Assembly (NCBI GenBank): GCA_003249645.1
Contig: QKIH01000007.1
Coordinates: 29,297 to 93,296, forward strand
Reading direction: 5' to 3'
DNA length: 64,000 nucleotides
Origin: Desulfobulbaceae bacterium
GTDB lineage: Bacteria; Desulfobacterota; Desulfobulbia; Desulfobulbales; Desulfocapsaceae
Below the pieces are notes generated by a model, which ran no database searches, was not told the origin of the DNA, and was given only the letters and a program-made list of their open reading frames with translations. Below are positions 17,041-26,296 of the stretch, one piece after another (within the stretch, counting starts at the first letter, position 1; each line of letters opens with the position of its first letter). The position numbers and the translations under genes were made by a program.

Positions 17041-17520
17041 ATGTTATCACTACAGCAAAACTGCCTGATCAGTGCCTGTCTCTTAGGTTTATGCACCCGT
17101 TATGATGGAAAAACCAGACCGGACACGTTTGATTTTTCTCTGACTGAAGGATATCATCTCATCCCCGTCTGCCCTGAACAGCTCGGCGGTCTTCCGACAC
17201 CAAGACCGGCAGCTGATATAGTTGGCGGTGACGGCCATGATGTCTTACAGGGCAAAGCAAAGGTGCTCAGCCGCGAAGGTGATGATTTCACCAACGAGTT
17301 CATTAAAGGGGCCGAACAGGTGCTCAAAATTGCCAAGATGTTCAATTGTCAGTCAGCATTGCTGAAGGCCAGAAGCCCATCCTGCGCCGTCAGCGGTTTA
17401 CCCGGTGTTACAGCCGCCCTGCTGATGAAAAACAGCATAACGGTCATCGAGGCAGATTACCCTAAAATTTTATCTGATCCTCATAACCATGAGAATTACT
17501 ATACCGGCCTCGTAAAGTAA
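17041..17520 (+). CDS. DUF523/TudS-family iron-sulfur protein
   Basis: A 159-residue protein with the conserved cysteines of the DUF523 family: SACLLG (Cys about 13), PVCPEQLGGLPTPR (Cys about 44) and RSPSCA (Cys about 114). In the characterised member TudS, three such Cys hold a 4Fe-4S cluster whose free iron takes sulfur from 4-thiouracil or related thiobases. That desulfidase role is the best hypothesis but is not proven for this subgroup. Its 3' end overlaps the tail of the convergent tatC gene by 51 bases. The start is crowded against divergent ftsB, and no strong ribosome site is seen. Confidence 0.83.
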   Translation: MLSLQQNCLISACLLGLCTRYDGKTRPDTFDFSLTEGYHLIPVCPEQLGGLPTPRPAADIVGGDGHDVLQGKAKVLSREGDDFTNEFIKGAEQVLKIAKMFNCQSALLKARSPSCAVSGLPGVTAALLMKNSITVIEADYPKILSDPHNHENYYTGLVK

Positions 17521-18165
17521 ATAGAGCGGTCCGCCCATCATTGCCATATTGACCACATCCGGAGTTGGCGTAAGCATGGCTGCAATGATTGCTATAAATA
17601 AAATCGCATAGCGTCTTGATCGCTCAAAAAACTTTCTTGTGCAGATTCCTACCTGGGCCAAAAACACCATAAAGACCGGTAATTCAAAGATCAGGCCGAA
17701 CGCAAGAATAAACAGGGTGACAAAATTGACAAATCGACTGATCGAGATAACCGGCTTGAGTTCTTCCGAACCGAATCCGAGCAGGAAATTAATGCCAAGA
17801 GGCAAGGTGACGAAATAGCAGAACAGTGTACCGGCATAAAACAGAACAGTTGTAAAAAAGATGAAAAAGAAGAGTTTCCCGCCGCTCACTTTAAACGGCT
17901 TGCCAAGTGCTTTCCAGATGATTGTCATCAACCATGGCATCAAGGCGTAAACAGCCCCGAACAGCGCCAGTTTAACATGGGCGAGGAAGGGCCCGGCCAC
18001 GGAAAAAAAATAGAGTTTTTCTGCCAAATGGTGCTGGACCACCTGAAGAAGCTCAGGAGTAAGAAAAAATACCGTCAAGGTAGTAATCACCAGGAGTGTT
18101 ACAAAAATCTTAATGGTCCTGCGTAATTCATTTATGACTGTAATCAGAGTATTATGTATTTCCAT
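17470..18165 (-). CDS. tatC: Sec-independent protein translocase TatC
   Basis: A 231-residue inner-membrane protein with six predicted spans. The N-terminal cytoplasmic helix contains the conserved INELRR segment that contacts twin-arginine signal peptides. The periplasmic loop and span with FGLIFELPVFMVFLAQVG (about residues 155-175) and the C-terminal MLTPTPDVVNMAMMGGPLYLLYE are the diagnostic TatC blocks, including the conserved Glu of span 4 and the TPxPD loop. TatC binds folded, cofactor-loaded precursors for export. No tatA or tatB is in the window, so the partners are encoded elsewhere. The gene lies tail-to-tail with the DUF523 gene and their coding ends overlap by 51 bases. Confidence 0.93.
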   Translation of the reverse strand: MEIHNTLITVINELRRTIKIFVTLLVITTLTVFFLTPELLQVVQHHLAEKLYFFSVAGPFLAHVKLALFGAVYALMPWLMTIIWKALGKPFKVSGGKLFFFIFFTTVLFYAGTLFCYFVTLPLGINFLLGFGSEELKPVISISRFVNFVTLFILAFGLIFELPVFMVFLAQVGICTRKFFERSRRYAILFIAIIAAMLTPTPDVVNMAMMGGPLYLLYEAGIVILMVMRIR

Positions 18166-18341
18166 CTGGTGATAAGAAGAGGTCTGTCTGTTTAAATCTG
18201 CTATGTATCAAACATTTGAGAGTAGCATGAGTGGGAAACAAAAGCAATTGGGTTGATTTCAGCCGGTCCACATGATAAACAGAAAAAAAACATCTCTGTC
18301 TATTCTTTACTAACATTACAAACATTTTTTGAGAAGATGCC

Positions 18342-19619
18342 ATGCTTGAACTTCGATTTATACGCGAAAATTTTGAACTCGTTAAGGAAAAAACTGCAAA
18401 ACGCGGTACCCCAACCGAGAAACTGGATGAATTTCTCACCATCGACCAGAAACGGCTTGATCTTCTCAATGTTTCTGAAACCCTGAAAAATCAGAGAAAT
18501 AATGCATCAAAAGAGATCGCCGAGCTGAAGAAGGGCTCAGATGAAGATAAGGAGAAAGCCGAGCCTCTCATTCTTGAAATGCGTGAAACCAGTTCAAAAA
18601 TAAAAGAACTCGACAATGAGCTAAATGATATTCAGCAGCAGCTTCAGGATATCGTCATGTCAATCCCGAACCTGCTTGATGACTCTGTGCCTGTAGGGAG
18701 AGACGATTGCGATAACATTGAAATAAAAAAATGGGGTAAGAAGCCGAGCTTCAATTTCACCCCGAAAAATCATTGGGAAATCGGTGAACAGCAGAACACC
18801 CTTGATTTTGAATGCGGTGCAAAGCTAGCCGGTGCCCGCTTTACAGTGATGAAGGGTTTTGCCTCACGTATGGAGCGGGCCCTGACCAATTTCATGCTTG
18901 ATCTGCACACCCAGAAACACGGCTATACCGAAATATTGCCGCCGTTCATGGTCAATACCGCATCAATGACGGCAACCGGACAGCTTCCTAAATTTGCTGA
19001 AGATCTTTTTAAAATTGACGGCTGGGATTATTACCTGATCCCTACAGCCGAAGTTCCCGTAACCAATATTCACAGAGATGCGACCCTGCAGGAAAAAGAT
19101 CTGCCGATAAAATATACTGCATACACCCCGTGTTTCAGATCAGAAGCCGGTTCATACGGTAAAGACACCCGAGGGCTGATCAGGCAGCACCAGTTTGACA
19201 AGGTTGAACTGGTAAAATTCACCACCCCTGAAACCTCAATGGCAGAGCTTGAAGAGCTGCTCAGTGAAGCAGAAGAAGTGCTTCAGCTTTTAAACCTTCA
19301 TTACCGGGTTGTGACACTTTGCTCAGGAGATCTCGGCTTCTCTTCTACCAAAACCTACGACATCGAAGTCTGGCTGCCCGGTGCAAATACCTACCGTGAA
19401 ATTTCATCCTGTTCAAACTTCCTCGATTTTCAGGCAAGACGCGGTTCAATCCGATATCGACCGGATGGCCAGAAGAAATCGAAACTGGTACACACGCTTA
19501 ATGGATCAGGTCTGGCAGTGGGCAGAACACTACTGGCAATTTTTGAAAATTATCAGCAGGAAGACGGCAGCGTGGCAGTCCCTGAAGTTTTACAACCATA
19601 CTTTCAAAACAGATTTTAA
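18342..19619 (+). CDS. serS: Seryl-tRNA synthetase
   Basis: A 425-residue class II aminoacyl-tRNA synthetase that charges tRNA-Ser (and tRNA-Sec where present). It has the N-terminal tRNA-binding coiled coil (residues about 28-105), motif 2 ([21 protein letters not shown], near 267) and motif 3 ([18 protein letters not shown], near 385). The [12 protein letters not shown] segment that reads serine is intact. Length is normal for the family. A spacer of about 175 bases separates it from divergent tatC and must hold its promoter. If the candidate selenoprotein at 41896 is real, this enzyme would also supply Ser-tRNA-Sec. Confidence 0.97.
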   Translation: MLELRFIRENFELVKEKTAKRGTPTEKLDEFLTIDQKRLDLLNVSETLKNQRNNASKEIAELKKGSDEDKEKAEPLILEMRETSSKIKELDNELNDIQQQLQDIVMSIPNLLDDSVPVGRDDCDNIEIKKWGKKPSFNFTPKNHWEIGEQQNTLDFECGAKLAGARFTVMKGFASRMERALTNFMLDLHTQKHGYTEILPPFMVNTASMTATGQLPKFAEDLFKIDGWDYYLIPTAEVPVTNIHRDATLQEKDLPIKYTAYTPCFRSEAGSYGKDTRGLIRQHQFDKVELVKFTTPETSMAELEELLSEAEEVLQLLNLHYRVVTLCSGDLGFSSTKTYDIEVWLPGANTYREISSCSNFLDFQARRGSIRYRPDGQKKSKLVHTLNGSGLAVGRTLLAIFENYQQEDGSVAVPEVLQPYFQNRF

Positions 19620-19635
19620 CGAAATATCATCATTA

Positions 19636-19662
19636 CAGGAAGGGTTCCTGTCACCCTTCCTG
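19636..19662 (+). terminator. Stem-loop after serS
   Basis: A perfect 10-bp inverted repeat, CAGGAAGGGT and ACCCTTCCTG, with a 7-base loop, begins 17 bases after the serS stop. No U-run follows, so it may be an mRNA-stabilising or processing hairpin rather than an intrinsic terminator. Confidence 0.5.
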
Positions 19663-19699
19663 AAAGCACAATGCAGTTAACCGTCAAGGGGTATTCAAT

Positions 19700-22057
19700 A
19701 TGTACTCGTTTGGTAGATCAAAACCGCTGCACCGTATTACGTTTCTCTTCCTTTTCTTCTCTATTTTTTTTCTTCTACCTGAATTAGTATTCTCCAAAGC
19801 GCCGCCAGCACCGGATCAAAGCGCTGTTTCAGCAGAAATAGACGCAACTCTTGCCACCATGAGTGACACCGAGGTTCGCAAACGCCTGGCAGAGGAAATG
19901 CAGAAAAGTGCTGCACCAGCCAGCCAGACCAATCACAATCCAAATGAGGTCAAGATTGGCTGGGTCATGACCGAATGGCTTCAATCTTTTGGCACTGAAG
20001 ATGAAGATGACCACAATATGCTCACAAAATTCCTCGCTGGGTTTAAAGCGCTCCCCGCCAGCTTTGCTCAGGTGAACAACAATATTATCCCACCTGATTT
20101 TTCATCTTCACCTGTTGTTTTACGGCTTGCACTGGCAGCGATTATTCTTTTCAGTCTCATAGTTGCCAGACTTTTTGCCCATTGGCTGACCAAACATTAC
20201 TTTACTCTTGATACCAGTAATCTGCCGGAAATTGGTGTACCGGCAAAATTTATTTCCGGATTCATCAGATGCATTCCCAACCTGCTCGCCCTTTTCATCT
20301 TTGTCATAGTCGGTTTTCTTATTTACTTTTTCTCCATCGGCGCCGACCATCAACCTCTGAATCTGTTTTTTAACGGGGCACTTTTTGCTATCTGCCTCTT
20401 CTTTCTGATAAGAATTTCAGCACAGCTGCTGCTCTCTCCATCACTCGCTGCTTTCAGAATTATTCCAGTCAGTGACCGTGGAGCATCGACCATACTCAAG
20501 GCAATTAATGTTTTTGCTGTCTTTCTTATACTGACTTTTTACACAGTCATGCTTTTTCGCGGCAACAGTTTGGGTTTTGGTGTCGCCAATGCTGTTAAGG
20601 AGATAGCAGCTACCCTTTTCACTCTTATCTCTATCGGGTTTGTCTTTACCTATCGCCGACCTGTCGCTGACTATATCCGCAGCAGCAGCACAGACACCGG
20701 CAACAGCCAGTGGGTAACCGAGATCCTGGCCAAAAGCTGGCACATGCTGACCAGTTTCTATTTTCTCTTTCTCTGGTCCATGCTGCTCTATGACTTCATC
20801 AGCAGCGGGTATCGATCAGGCCAGGGTGCCTTTATCATAAGTTTCCTCATCATTCCCATCTGGCTGCTGATTAATGCACTTGGACAATGGGTAACTCGTA
20901 ATGTCTTCAACACCCTCGGAATTTATTCACTGGATACAATAGACCAGCAAATGGATCAGCTTTCTGCTGAACAGCAGCTCCATCTTGAAGAATCGCACCG
21001 TGTCTTTATGAAGGCACGCAATTTTACCCGTATTGCCGTCACAGTTGTACTCGGTATATGGCTTGCCAAGCTATGGAATTTCTATATCCCGTATATCAGT
21101 GAGCTGACAGGGGTCTTCTTCGATACCTTATTAATACTTATTATTGCCCTGTTTTTCTGGAAAACCCTCAGTAGCTGGATTGAACGTAAAATATTTGAAT
21201 CCACCTCAGAGGATGAAGAGGCTACCGATGAAGACAGCGAATGGGCGGCGACAGCCAAAAAAGGCCGGGCCTATACCCTGCTGCCGATGTTGAAGAAATT
21301 TGTCGGATCCATTCTCGTTGTTATGGTCACCCTCACCATTCTCTCATCATTCGGCGTTGATATCGGTCCATTACTGGCTGGTGCCGGTGTTGTCGGACTC
21401 GCCGTTGGTTTTGGCGCGCAAAAGCTGGTCAGCGACGTATTAAGCGGCTTTTTCTTCCTGCTTGATGACGCTTTCAGAGTTGGGGAATATATCGAAGCCG
21501 GCGGCATATCAGGCTCAGTTGAAGACATCACCCTTCGAAACGTCATGCTGCGACATCATCGCGGTATGCTGCAGATTGTCCCCCACAGCGAGCTCGGTGC
21601 CGTTACCAACTTTATGCGGGGAGGCATCATTGTCAAATTTAACCTCGATTTTCCATATGACGCCGACATTGATCTGATCCGGAGAGTGATCAAGAAGGTG
21701 GGTCAGTCCATGATGGAAGATGAGGAGTTCGGTAAGGATTTCATCAAACCGGTGAAATCTGCCGGTGTCAGGGAAATCACCAATTCCGTGATGACGATCA
21801 GGGTCAAGTTTACTGCTCAGCCGGGGTCACATTTTGTTATTCGACGGGAAGCATATAAGCGTATCACAGAAGCTCTTGCAGCCAAAGGCATTCATTACGC
21901 CCATCGTAAGGTTATCGTTGACCTGCCCCACGAGCTCATTGATGCAGCGAAAGACCACGGCAACGAAAAAATGCAGCAGGCCCTGCAGATCGCCGGAGCC
22001 GCAGCTCTTGCAGCCTCGGAACAGGATACGGCTGCTGGTGGAAGTCCTTCTGCATAA
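19700..22057 (+). CDS. MscS-family mechanosensitive channel, large type
   Basis: A 785-residue membrane protein with a signal peptide (about 1-32), a periplasmic Ala-rich region (to about 115), many membrane spans and the MscS core near residues 540-720. The core shows the pore-helix pattern PLLAGAGVVGLAVGFGAQKLVSDVLSGFFFLLDDAFRVGEYIE and the beta domain with VEDITLRNVMLRHHRG. Such channels open under membrane tension and release osmolytes during hypo-osmotic shock; the large multi-span type resembles MscK/YbdG-like proteins. The start follows AAGGGG at good spacing. The C-terminal Ala-rich tail is low in complexity. It stands alone downstream of the serS hairpin. Confidence 0.92.
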   Translation: MYSFGRSKPLHRITFLFLFFSIFFLLPELVFSKAPPAPDQSAVSAEIDATLATMSDTEVRKRLAEEMQKSAAPASQTNHNPNEVKIGWVMTEWLQSFGTEDEDDHNMLTKFLAGFKALPASFAQVNNNIIPPDFSSSPVVLRLALAAIILFSLIVARLFAHWLTKHYFTLDTSNLPEIGVPAKFISGFIRCIPNLLALFIFVIVGFLIYFFSIGADHQPLNLFFNGALFAICLFFLIRISAQLLLSPSLAAFRIIPVSDRGASTILKAINVFAVFLILTFYTVMLFRGNSLGFGVANAVKEIAATLFTLISIGFVFTYRRPVADYIRSSSTDTGNSQWVTEILAKSWHMLTSFYFLFLWSMLLYDFISSGYRSGQGAFIISFLIIPIWLLINALGQWVTRNVFNTLGIYSLDTIDQQMDQLSAEQQLHLEESHRVFMKARNFTRIAVTVVLGIWLAKLWNFYIPYISELTGVFFDTLLILIIALFFWKTLSSWIERKIFESTSEDEEATDEDSEWAATAKKGRAYTLLPMLKKFVGSILVVMVTLTILSSFGVDIGPLLAGAGVVGLAVGFGAQKLVSDVLSGFFFLLDDAFRVGEYIEAGGISGSVEDITLRNVMLRHHRGMLQIVPHSELGAVTNFMRGGIIVKFNLDFPYDADIDLIRRVIKKVGQSMMEDEEFGKDFIKPVKSAGVREITNSVMTIRVKFTAQPGSHFVIRREAYKRITEALAAKGIHYAHRKVIVDLPHELIDAAKDHGNEKMQQALQIAGAAALAASEQDTAAGGSPSA

Positions 22058-22173
22058 GGCTTTTTTACATCAGGCTGATTTAAAATCTGCTCCAGGAGAC
22101 AACTGCTTCAAAAAAAAAATGGGCATAAACAGGTTTATACTGATGAATATATCCATATGAAAAGGCAGAAAAA

Positions 22174-25170
22174 TTGATCCATCGCGCGCGCTATCCATCC
22201 ATCAGCCGTTATTGCCGGAGCATTTTATTCATCTGTATAGCCGTTGCATCCTTTTTTTCCCCAGCATACGCAACACCTGAAAGGGTGTTGCTTATCAGTT
22301 CATACCATCCCTCATTCCCGACATTTTTTGACCAGGCAAACGGTATTCTGGATACATTCAGACCCCGTTCCATTGAACTCGATATCGAGTTTCTTGACAG
22401 CAAGCGCTTTACACTGGAGCAAACCGCACCGCGGATGTTTTCCCTTCTCAAGGATAAACTCCCCAGTCTGCCGCCATATCAGGCCATTATGGCTGCTGAC
22501 GATAATGCGCTGAAATTTGTATTGCAGTACCAGAAGGAATTATTTCATGAGACCCCGATTGTCTTTCTCGGCATCAATGACATTGAGCTCGCCCTGCAGC
22601 AAAATGAAAATCCCCTGGTCACAGGAGTTGTAGAAGCTGTCTCGATGACTGATACCATACGGTTGATTCATACCCTGCAGCCGAAGGTTGATACAATAAA
22701 GGCAATTGTCGATGCAACTGTGAGCGGGCAAAGTGACCTGAAAACCTATTATCAGGCGGCACAAAATTTTCCATTCCTTTCTTTCTCTCAAATCTCACTG
22801 AAAGACCTCAGTTGGGACACCTTTAAAGACCAGCTGAAAAACCTCAGCGAAAATGAGGCGCTGCTTCTTCTTTCAGCATACCGTGATAAAAATTCAGAGG
22901 TACGAAGCTTCAACGAAAGCCTTGAAATGATCGTCAGAAATGCAGCGGTCCCGGTTTATCATCTTTGGTATCACGGACTCGGTGATGGTCTGATAGGCGG
23001 CAAAGTTATAAGTCAATATGAGCAGGGCAGGACTGCCGCTCAAATTGTTATCAAAATAATTGGAGGGACACCTGCGTCACAGATTCAGGTAAACAATGAA
23101 AGTCCCAATAAATATGTATTTGATTATACTCTTCTGAAAAAATACCATATTGATTTTGACCTCCTCCCGAAACCCAGCACAATATTACATCGCCCGCCTT
23201 CATTTCTTCGCGACCATAAAGAGCTCAGCATATTCATCGGGGCAGTCTTTGCTATTCTCGTCATTGCCCTGTTTTTTTCCATTTACGTCCTCTTTCTCAA
23301 AAGAAAAACTGAACAGCAATTAAAAGCCAGTGAAGATAAATACAGGACCCTTATTGAAGGGACCAGCGATGCAGTCATTTCAATCGATCCGGACCGGATC
23401 ATACGCTCATGGAATCAAGGGGCTTCCGACATGTTCGGTTATCATAAAACTGAAATTGTCGGCAGTCATATTTCCAGGCTAATCCCTTTAGACAAACTCG
23501 ACGAAAATTACGGGATCATTGACAAGGTCTTTTCCGAAAATGACCATCTCGGATTCAGAACCGTAAATATGACACAGGAAGGGAAAAGAATAACAGTTGA
23601 AATTACGCTGAACCGACAAAGTAATCAGAGCGGAGAAACATACGGCATTTCAGCATTTATCCGTAATATCACAGACCGCATGGAAGCAGAATCTGCACTA
23701 CAGGAATCAGAGGAGAAGTTTTCTTCCGCCTTCCACAATGCTCCTGTGCTCATGGCCATCAGTGAAATAGAAAGCAGTACTCTGCTGGAAGTAAACGATG
23801 CATTCCTGACAGCCACCGGTTACGAACCAAAGGACCTGATCGGCAAAACAGTTCAGCAAATAGGCCTCATCCCCGAGGATGAATATGCAGAACTGCAGGA
23901 ACTGTACAACCGCGAAGGCCGGGTTCACAACCGTGAACTCACCCTGATAAAAAAGGACAAAACCAGGCTTGAATGCCTCTACTCAGGTGAAATTCTCAAT
24001 ATGGGTGACAGCAGCAAAGTCCTTGCAATCGCCACCGACCTGACAGAGCGGAAAAAGCTTGAACGCGACCTGCTGCAGGCACAAAAGATGGAAGCTATCG
24101 GCACACTTGCAGGGGGAATAGCCCATGATTTCAACAATATCCTGGCAGCAATTATAGGCTACACTGAACTTTCTCTACAGGCCTGCCCGCCTGATGCTGA
24201 AATGATCGAAGATCTAAGGGAGGTTTTAGAGGCCAGCAACCGTGCTAAAGGACTGGTCCAGCAGATTCTCACTTTCAGCAGACAGGGAGAAAGTGAAAAG
24301 GTGCTCATTCAGCCGGCAAGCCTGATAAAAGAGAATCTGAAAATGCTGCGACCTTCTCTTCCGGCCACCATCAAGATAGAACAGTACATCGACTCTGATA
24401 CCGGAACAATTCTTATCGACCCGACCCATATCAACCAGATTGTGCTCAATCTCTGTACCAACGCCTACCATGCCATGGAAGAACACGGCGGAACACTCGG
24501 CGTCATCCTCGACACCAGGGACATTGACGGCAGGGACTTTATCCACCTGGCAATCAGTGACACGGGTTCAGGTATTGATCCAATAGTGCAGAAAAGGATT
24601 TTTGAACCCTATTTCACGACCAAGGAAACCGGCAAAGGGACCGGAATGGGGCTTTCTATCGTGCACGGTCTTGTCACCAGCTACCAAGGATTTCTTACGG
24701 TTGAAAGCGAACTCGGCAAAGGAACCTGTATTCATCTCTATCTGCCGATAATCGATCAGCATGATGAAGAAAAAGAACAGCCGGTTAGCGACGATCCGAC
24801 AGGTTCGGAACGCATCCTGCTTGTTGATGATGAAGAGATACTGGTCAATATGGGCAAGATCATGCTGACCAGGCTGGGCTATAACGTAACAATCGTCACA
24901 AGTAGTCTCGCCGCACTAGAATTATTCAACGAGATTCCCCGGGAGTTTGATCTAGTTATCACAGACCAGACCATGCCCAATATGACCGGTGTCGAGCTGG
25001 CAGAAAAGCTGCTGATCATCAGACCAGACATACCTATTATTCTCTGCACCGGATTCAGTTCCATTGTTTCTGAAAATGAGGCAAAGAAAATAGGCATCAA
25101 AGAGTTTGCACTTAAACCGCTCTCAAAGAAACATCTTTCCGTACTAATCAGAAAAGCCCTCGACGACTAA
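22174..25170 (+). CDS. Membrane hybrid histidine kinase with ABC-substrate-binding-like sensor
   Basis: A 998-residue protein from a TTG at 22174; a stop 30 bases upstream in frame leaves no ATG choice. Order of parts: signal sequence (about 10-33); periplasmic sensor (about 35-345) starting RVLLISSYHPSFPTF, of the ABC-substrate-binding-protein-like type; a membrane span (about 351-374); two PAS domains (about 385-500 and 510-625); kinase dimerisation helix with the phospho-His in GGIAHDFNNILAAIIGY (about 650); an ATP-binding domain (N box LNLCTNAYHAM, GTGMGLSIVHG); and a receiver domain (from ERILLVDDEE, about 878) with the phospho-Asp in VITDQTMP. There is no output domain, so signal must pass to another protein. 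The stop overlaps the convergent ddl gene by 4 bases. Confidence 0.92.
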   Translation: MIHRARYPSISRYCRSILFICIAVASFFSPAYATPERVLLISSYHPSFPTFFDQANGILDTFRPRSIELDIEFLDSKRFTLEQTAPRMFSLLKDKLPSLPPYQAIMAADDNALKFVLQYQKELFHETPIVFLGINDIELALQQNENPLVTGVVEAVSMTDTIRLIHTLQPKVDTIKAIVDATVSGQSDLKTYYQAAQNFPFLSFSQISLKDLSWDTFKDQLKNLSENEALLLLSAYRDKNSEVRSFNESLEMIVRNAAVPVYHLWYHGLGDGLIGGKVISQYEQGRTAAQIVIKIIGGTPASQIQVNNESPNKYVFDYTLLKKYHIDFDLLPKPSTILHRPPSFLRDHKELSIFIGAVFAILVIALFFSIYVLFLKRKTEQQLKASEDKYRTLIEGTSDAVISIDPDRIIRSWNQGASDMFGYHKTEIVGSHISRLIPLDKLDENYGIIDKVFSENDHLGFRTVNMTQEGKRITVEITLNRQSNQSGETYGISAFIRNITDRMEAESALQESEEKFSSAFHNAPVLMAISEIESSTLLEVNDAFLTATGYEPKDLIGKTVQQIGLIPEDEYAELQELYNREGRVHNRELTLIKKDKTRLECLYSGEILNMGDSSKVLAIATDLTERKKLERDLLQAQKMEAIGTLAGGIAHDFNNILAAIIGYTELSLQACPPDAEMIEDLREVLEASNRAKGLVQQILTFSRQGESEKVLIQPASLIKENLKMLRPSLPATIKIEQYIDSDTGTILIDPTHINQIVLNLCTNAYHAMEEHGGTLGVILDTRDIDGRDFIHLAISDTGSGIDPIVQKRIFEPYFTTKETGKGTGMGLSIVHGLVTSYQGFLTVESELGKGTCIHLYLPIIDQHDEEKEQPVSDDPTGSERILLVDDEEILVNMGKIMLTRLGYNVTIVTSSLAALELFNEIPREFDLVITDQTMPNMTGVELAEKLLIIRPDIPIILCTGFSSIVSENEAKKIGIKEFALKPLSKKHLSVLIRKALDD

Positions 25171-26102
25171 TTTTTCTGCTCAAGAGCAAGCATAATCAGG
25201 GTATCGAGCAACTGAGGATACTCCAGACCAAATTGCCGTGCTGCTTTCGGTAAAAGGCTGTTTATCGTCATACCGGGAATAGTATTTGTTTCCAGCAGGT
25301 ACAATTCATCATCTGCTGTGAGAATCATGTCTGTTCTGGAATAATTTTTCAGTTTCAGCGCACGATGAGCCTGTACAGCATAGGACGACGCCCTGTTTGC
25401 TATTTCAGCGGAAACATCGGCCGGACATATTTCCTGTGAAGCACCCGGGACATATTTTGCTTCATAATTAAAGAATTCAAATTCTTTGCCGGGGATAATC
25501 TCAATTAACGGCAGTGCAGTCGGTTCATCGTTTCCCAAAACACCAACTGTTATTTCACGACCGACCAGATAGGTTTCAAGCAGCACTTCACTGTCATGAA
25601 CAAGAGCCTTGTCAATCGCCTCTTTCAATTGCTCCTGCTTCCTGACAATGGTCATACCAATACTCGATCCGACCCGAACAGGCTTGACTACCAGCGGCAG
25701 ACCGAGCTCGGCAATAACCTCTTCACTCTTTATGTCGGAATGGGTCACAAGCCGGGACGGTGCGGTCTGTAAACCATGCTGCCTGTAAAGTATCTTGGAA
25801 ATACTTTTATCCATTGCCATTGCACTGCCAAGTACCCCGGCCCCCTGATAGGGGATTCCAAGCAGATCAAGAAAACCCTGAACCGTGCCATCCTCACCAT
25901 AGGGCCCATGCAGCATCAGAAAAGCAACATCGATATCGGCAGCATCCCGGGCAATTTTTGCCATATCGGTGGCAGGGTCATACCGGGTAATCCGATATTT
26001 TTCCTTATCAAGATACTCTTCGACAAGCTTTGCTCCGCTCAAGGAAACCTCACGTTCCCCTGATTTTCCTCCAGCCAATAACGCAACATGCAGTTGTTTC
26101 AT
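25167..26102 (-). CDS. ddl: D-alanine--D-alanine ligase
   Basis: A 311-residue ATP-grasp enzyme that joins two D-Ala for peptidoglycan precursors. Visible blocks are SGEREVSLSGAKLVEEY (N-terminal substrate loop with Glu), MLHGPYGEDGTVQGFLDLLG, KPVRVGSSIGM (ATP-grasp Lys and Gly-rich loop) and the metal-binding LLETNTIPGMTINSLLPKAA at the C terminus. Length is usual for the Ddl family. It stands alone, not in a mur/fts cluster. It is transcribed divergently from the GlcD-type oxidase gene with about 195 bases between the starts. Confidence 0.95.
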   Translation of the reverse strand: MKQLHVALLAGGKSGEREVSLSGAKLVEEYLDKEKYRITRYDPATDMAKIARDAADIDVAFLMLHGPYGEDGTVQGFLDLLGIPYQGAGVLGSAMAMDKSISKILYRQHGLQTAPSRLVTHSDIKSEEVIAELGLPLVVKPVRVGSSIGMTIVRKQEQLKEAIDKALVHDSEVLLETYLVGREITVGVLGNDEPTALPLIEIIPGKEFEFFNYEAKYVPGASQEICPADVSAEIANRASSYAVQAHRALKLKNYSRTDMILTADDELYLLETNTIPGMTINSLLPKAARQFGLEYPQLLDTLIMLALEQKN

Positions 26103-26296
26103 GAAAATGCCTTATATATATCTGCGATAACTTTTTTCAGGTTGTGACAGACTTTTTGAGAACTTTTTTGTATGATTAACGCCAATCCTGCAGCATGACG
26201 ACCCTGGAAAGCAGGAGATTTAAAATCAGTTAACTAGTCCAACAACTGTCGACATGCTTTTTTGAAGACACAAACTATAGCAATACTATTATTACC
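26103..26296. other. Divergent intergenic region between ddl and GlcD-type oxidase
   Basis: About 195 bases that must hold promoters for both directions. A TATGAT box near 26171 is a possible -10 but I see no matching -35 at standard spacing. No open reading frame or clear repeat is present. Confidence 0.4.
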
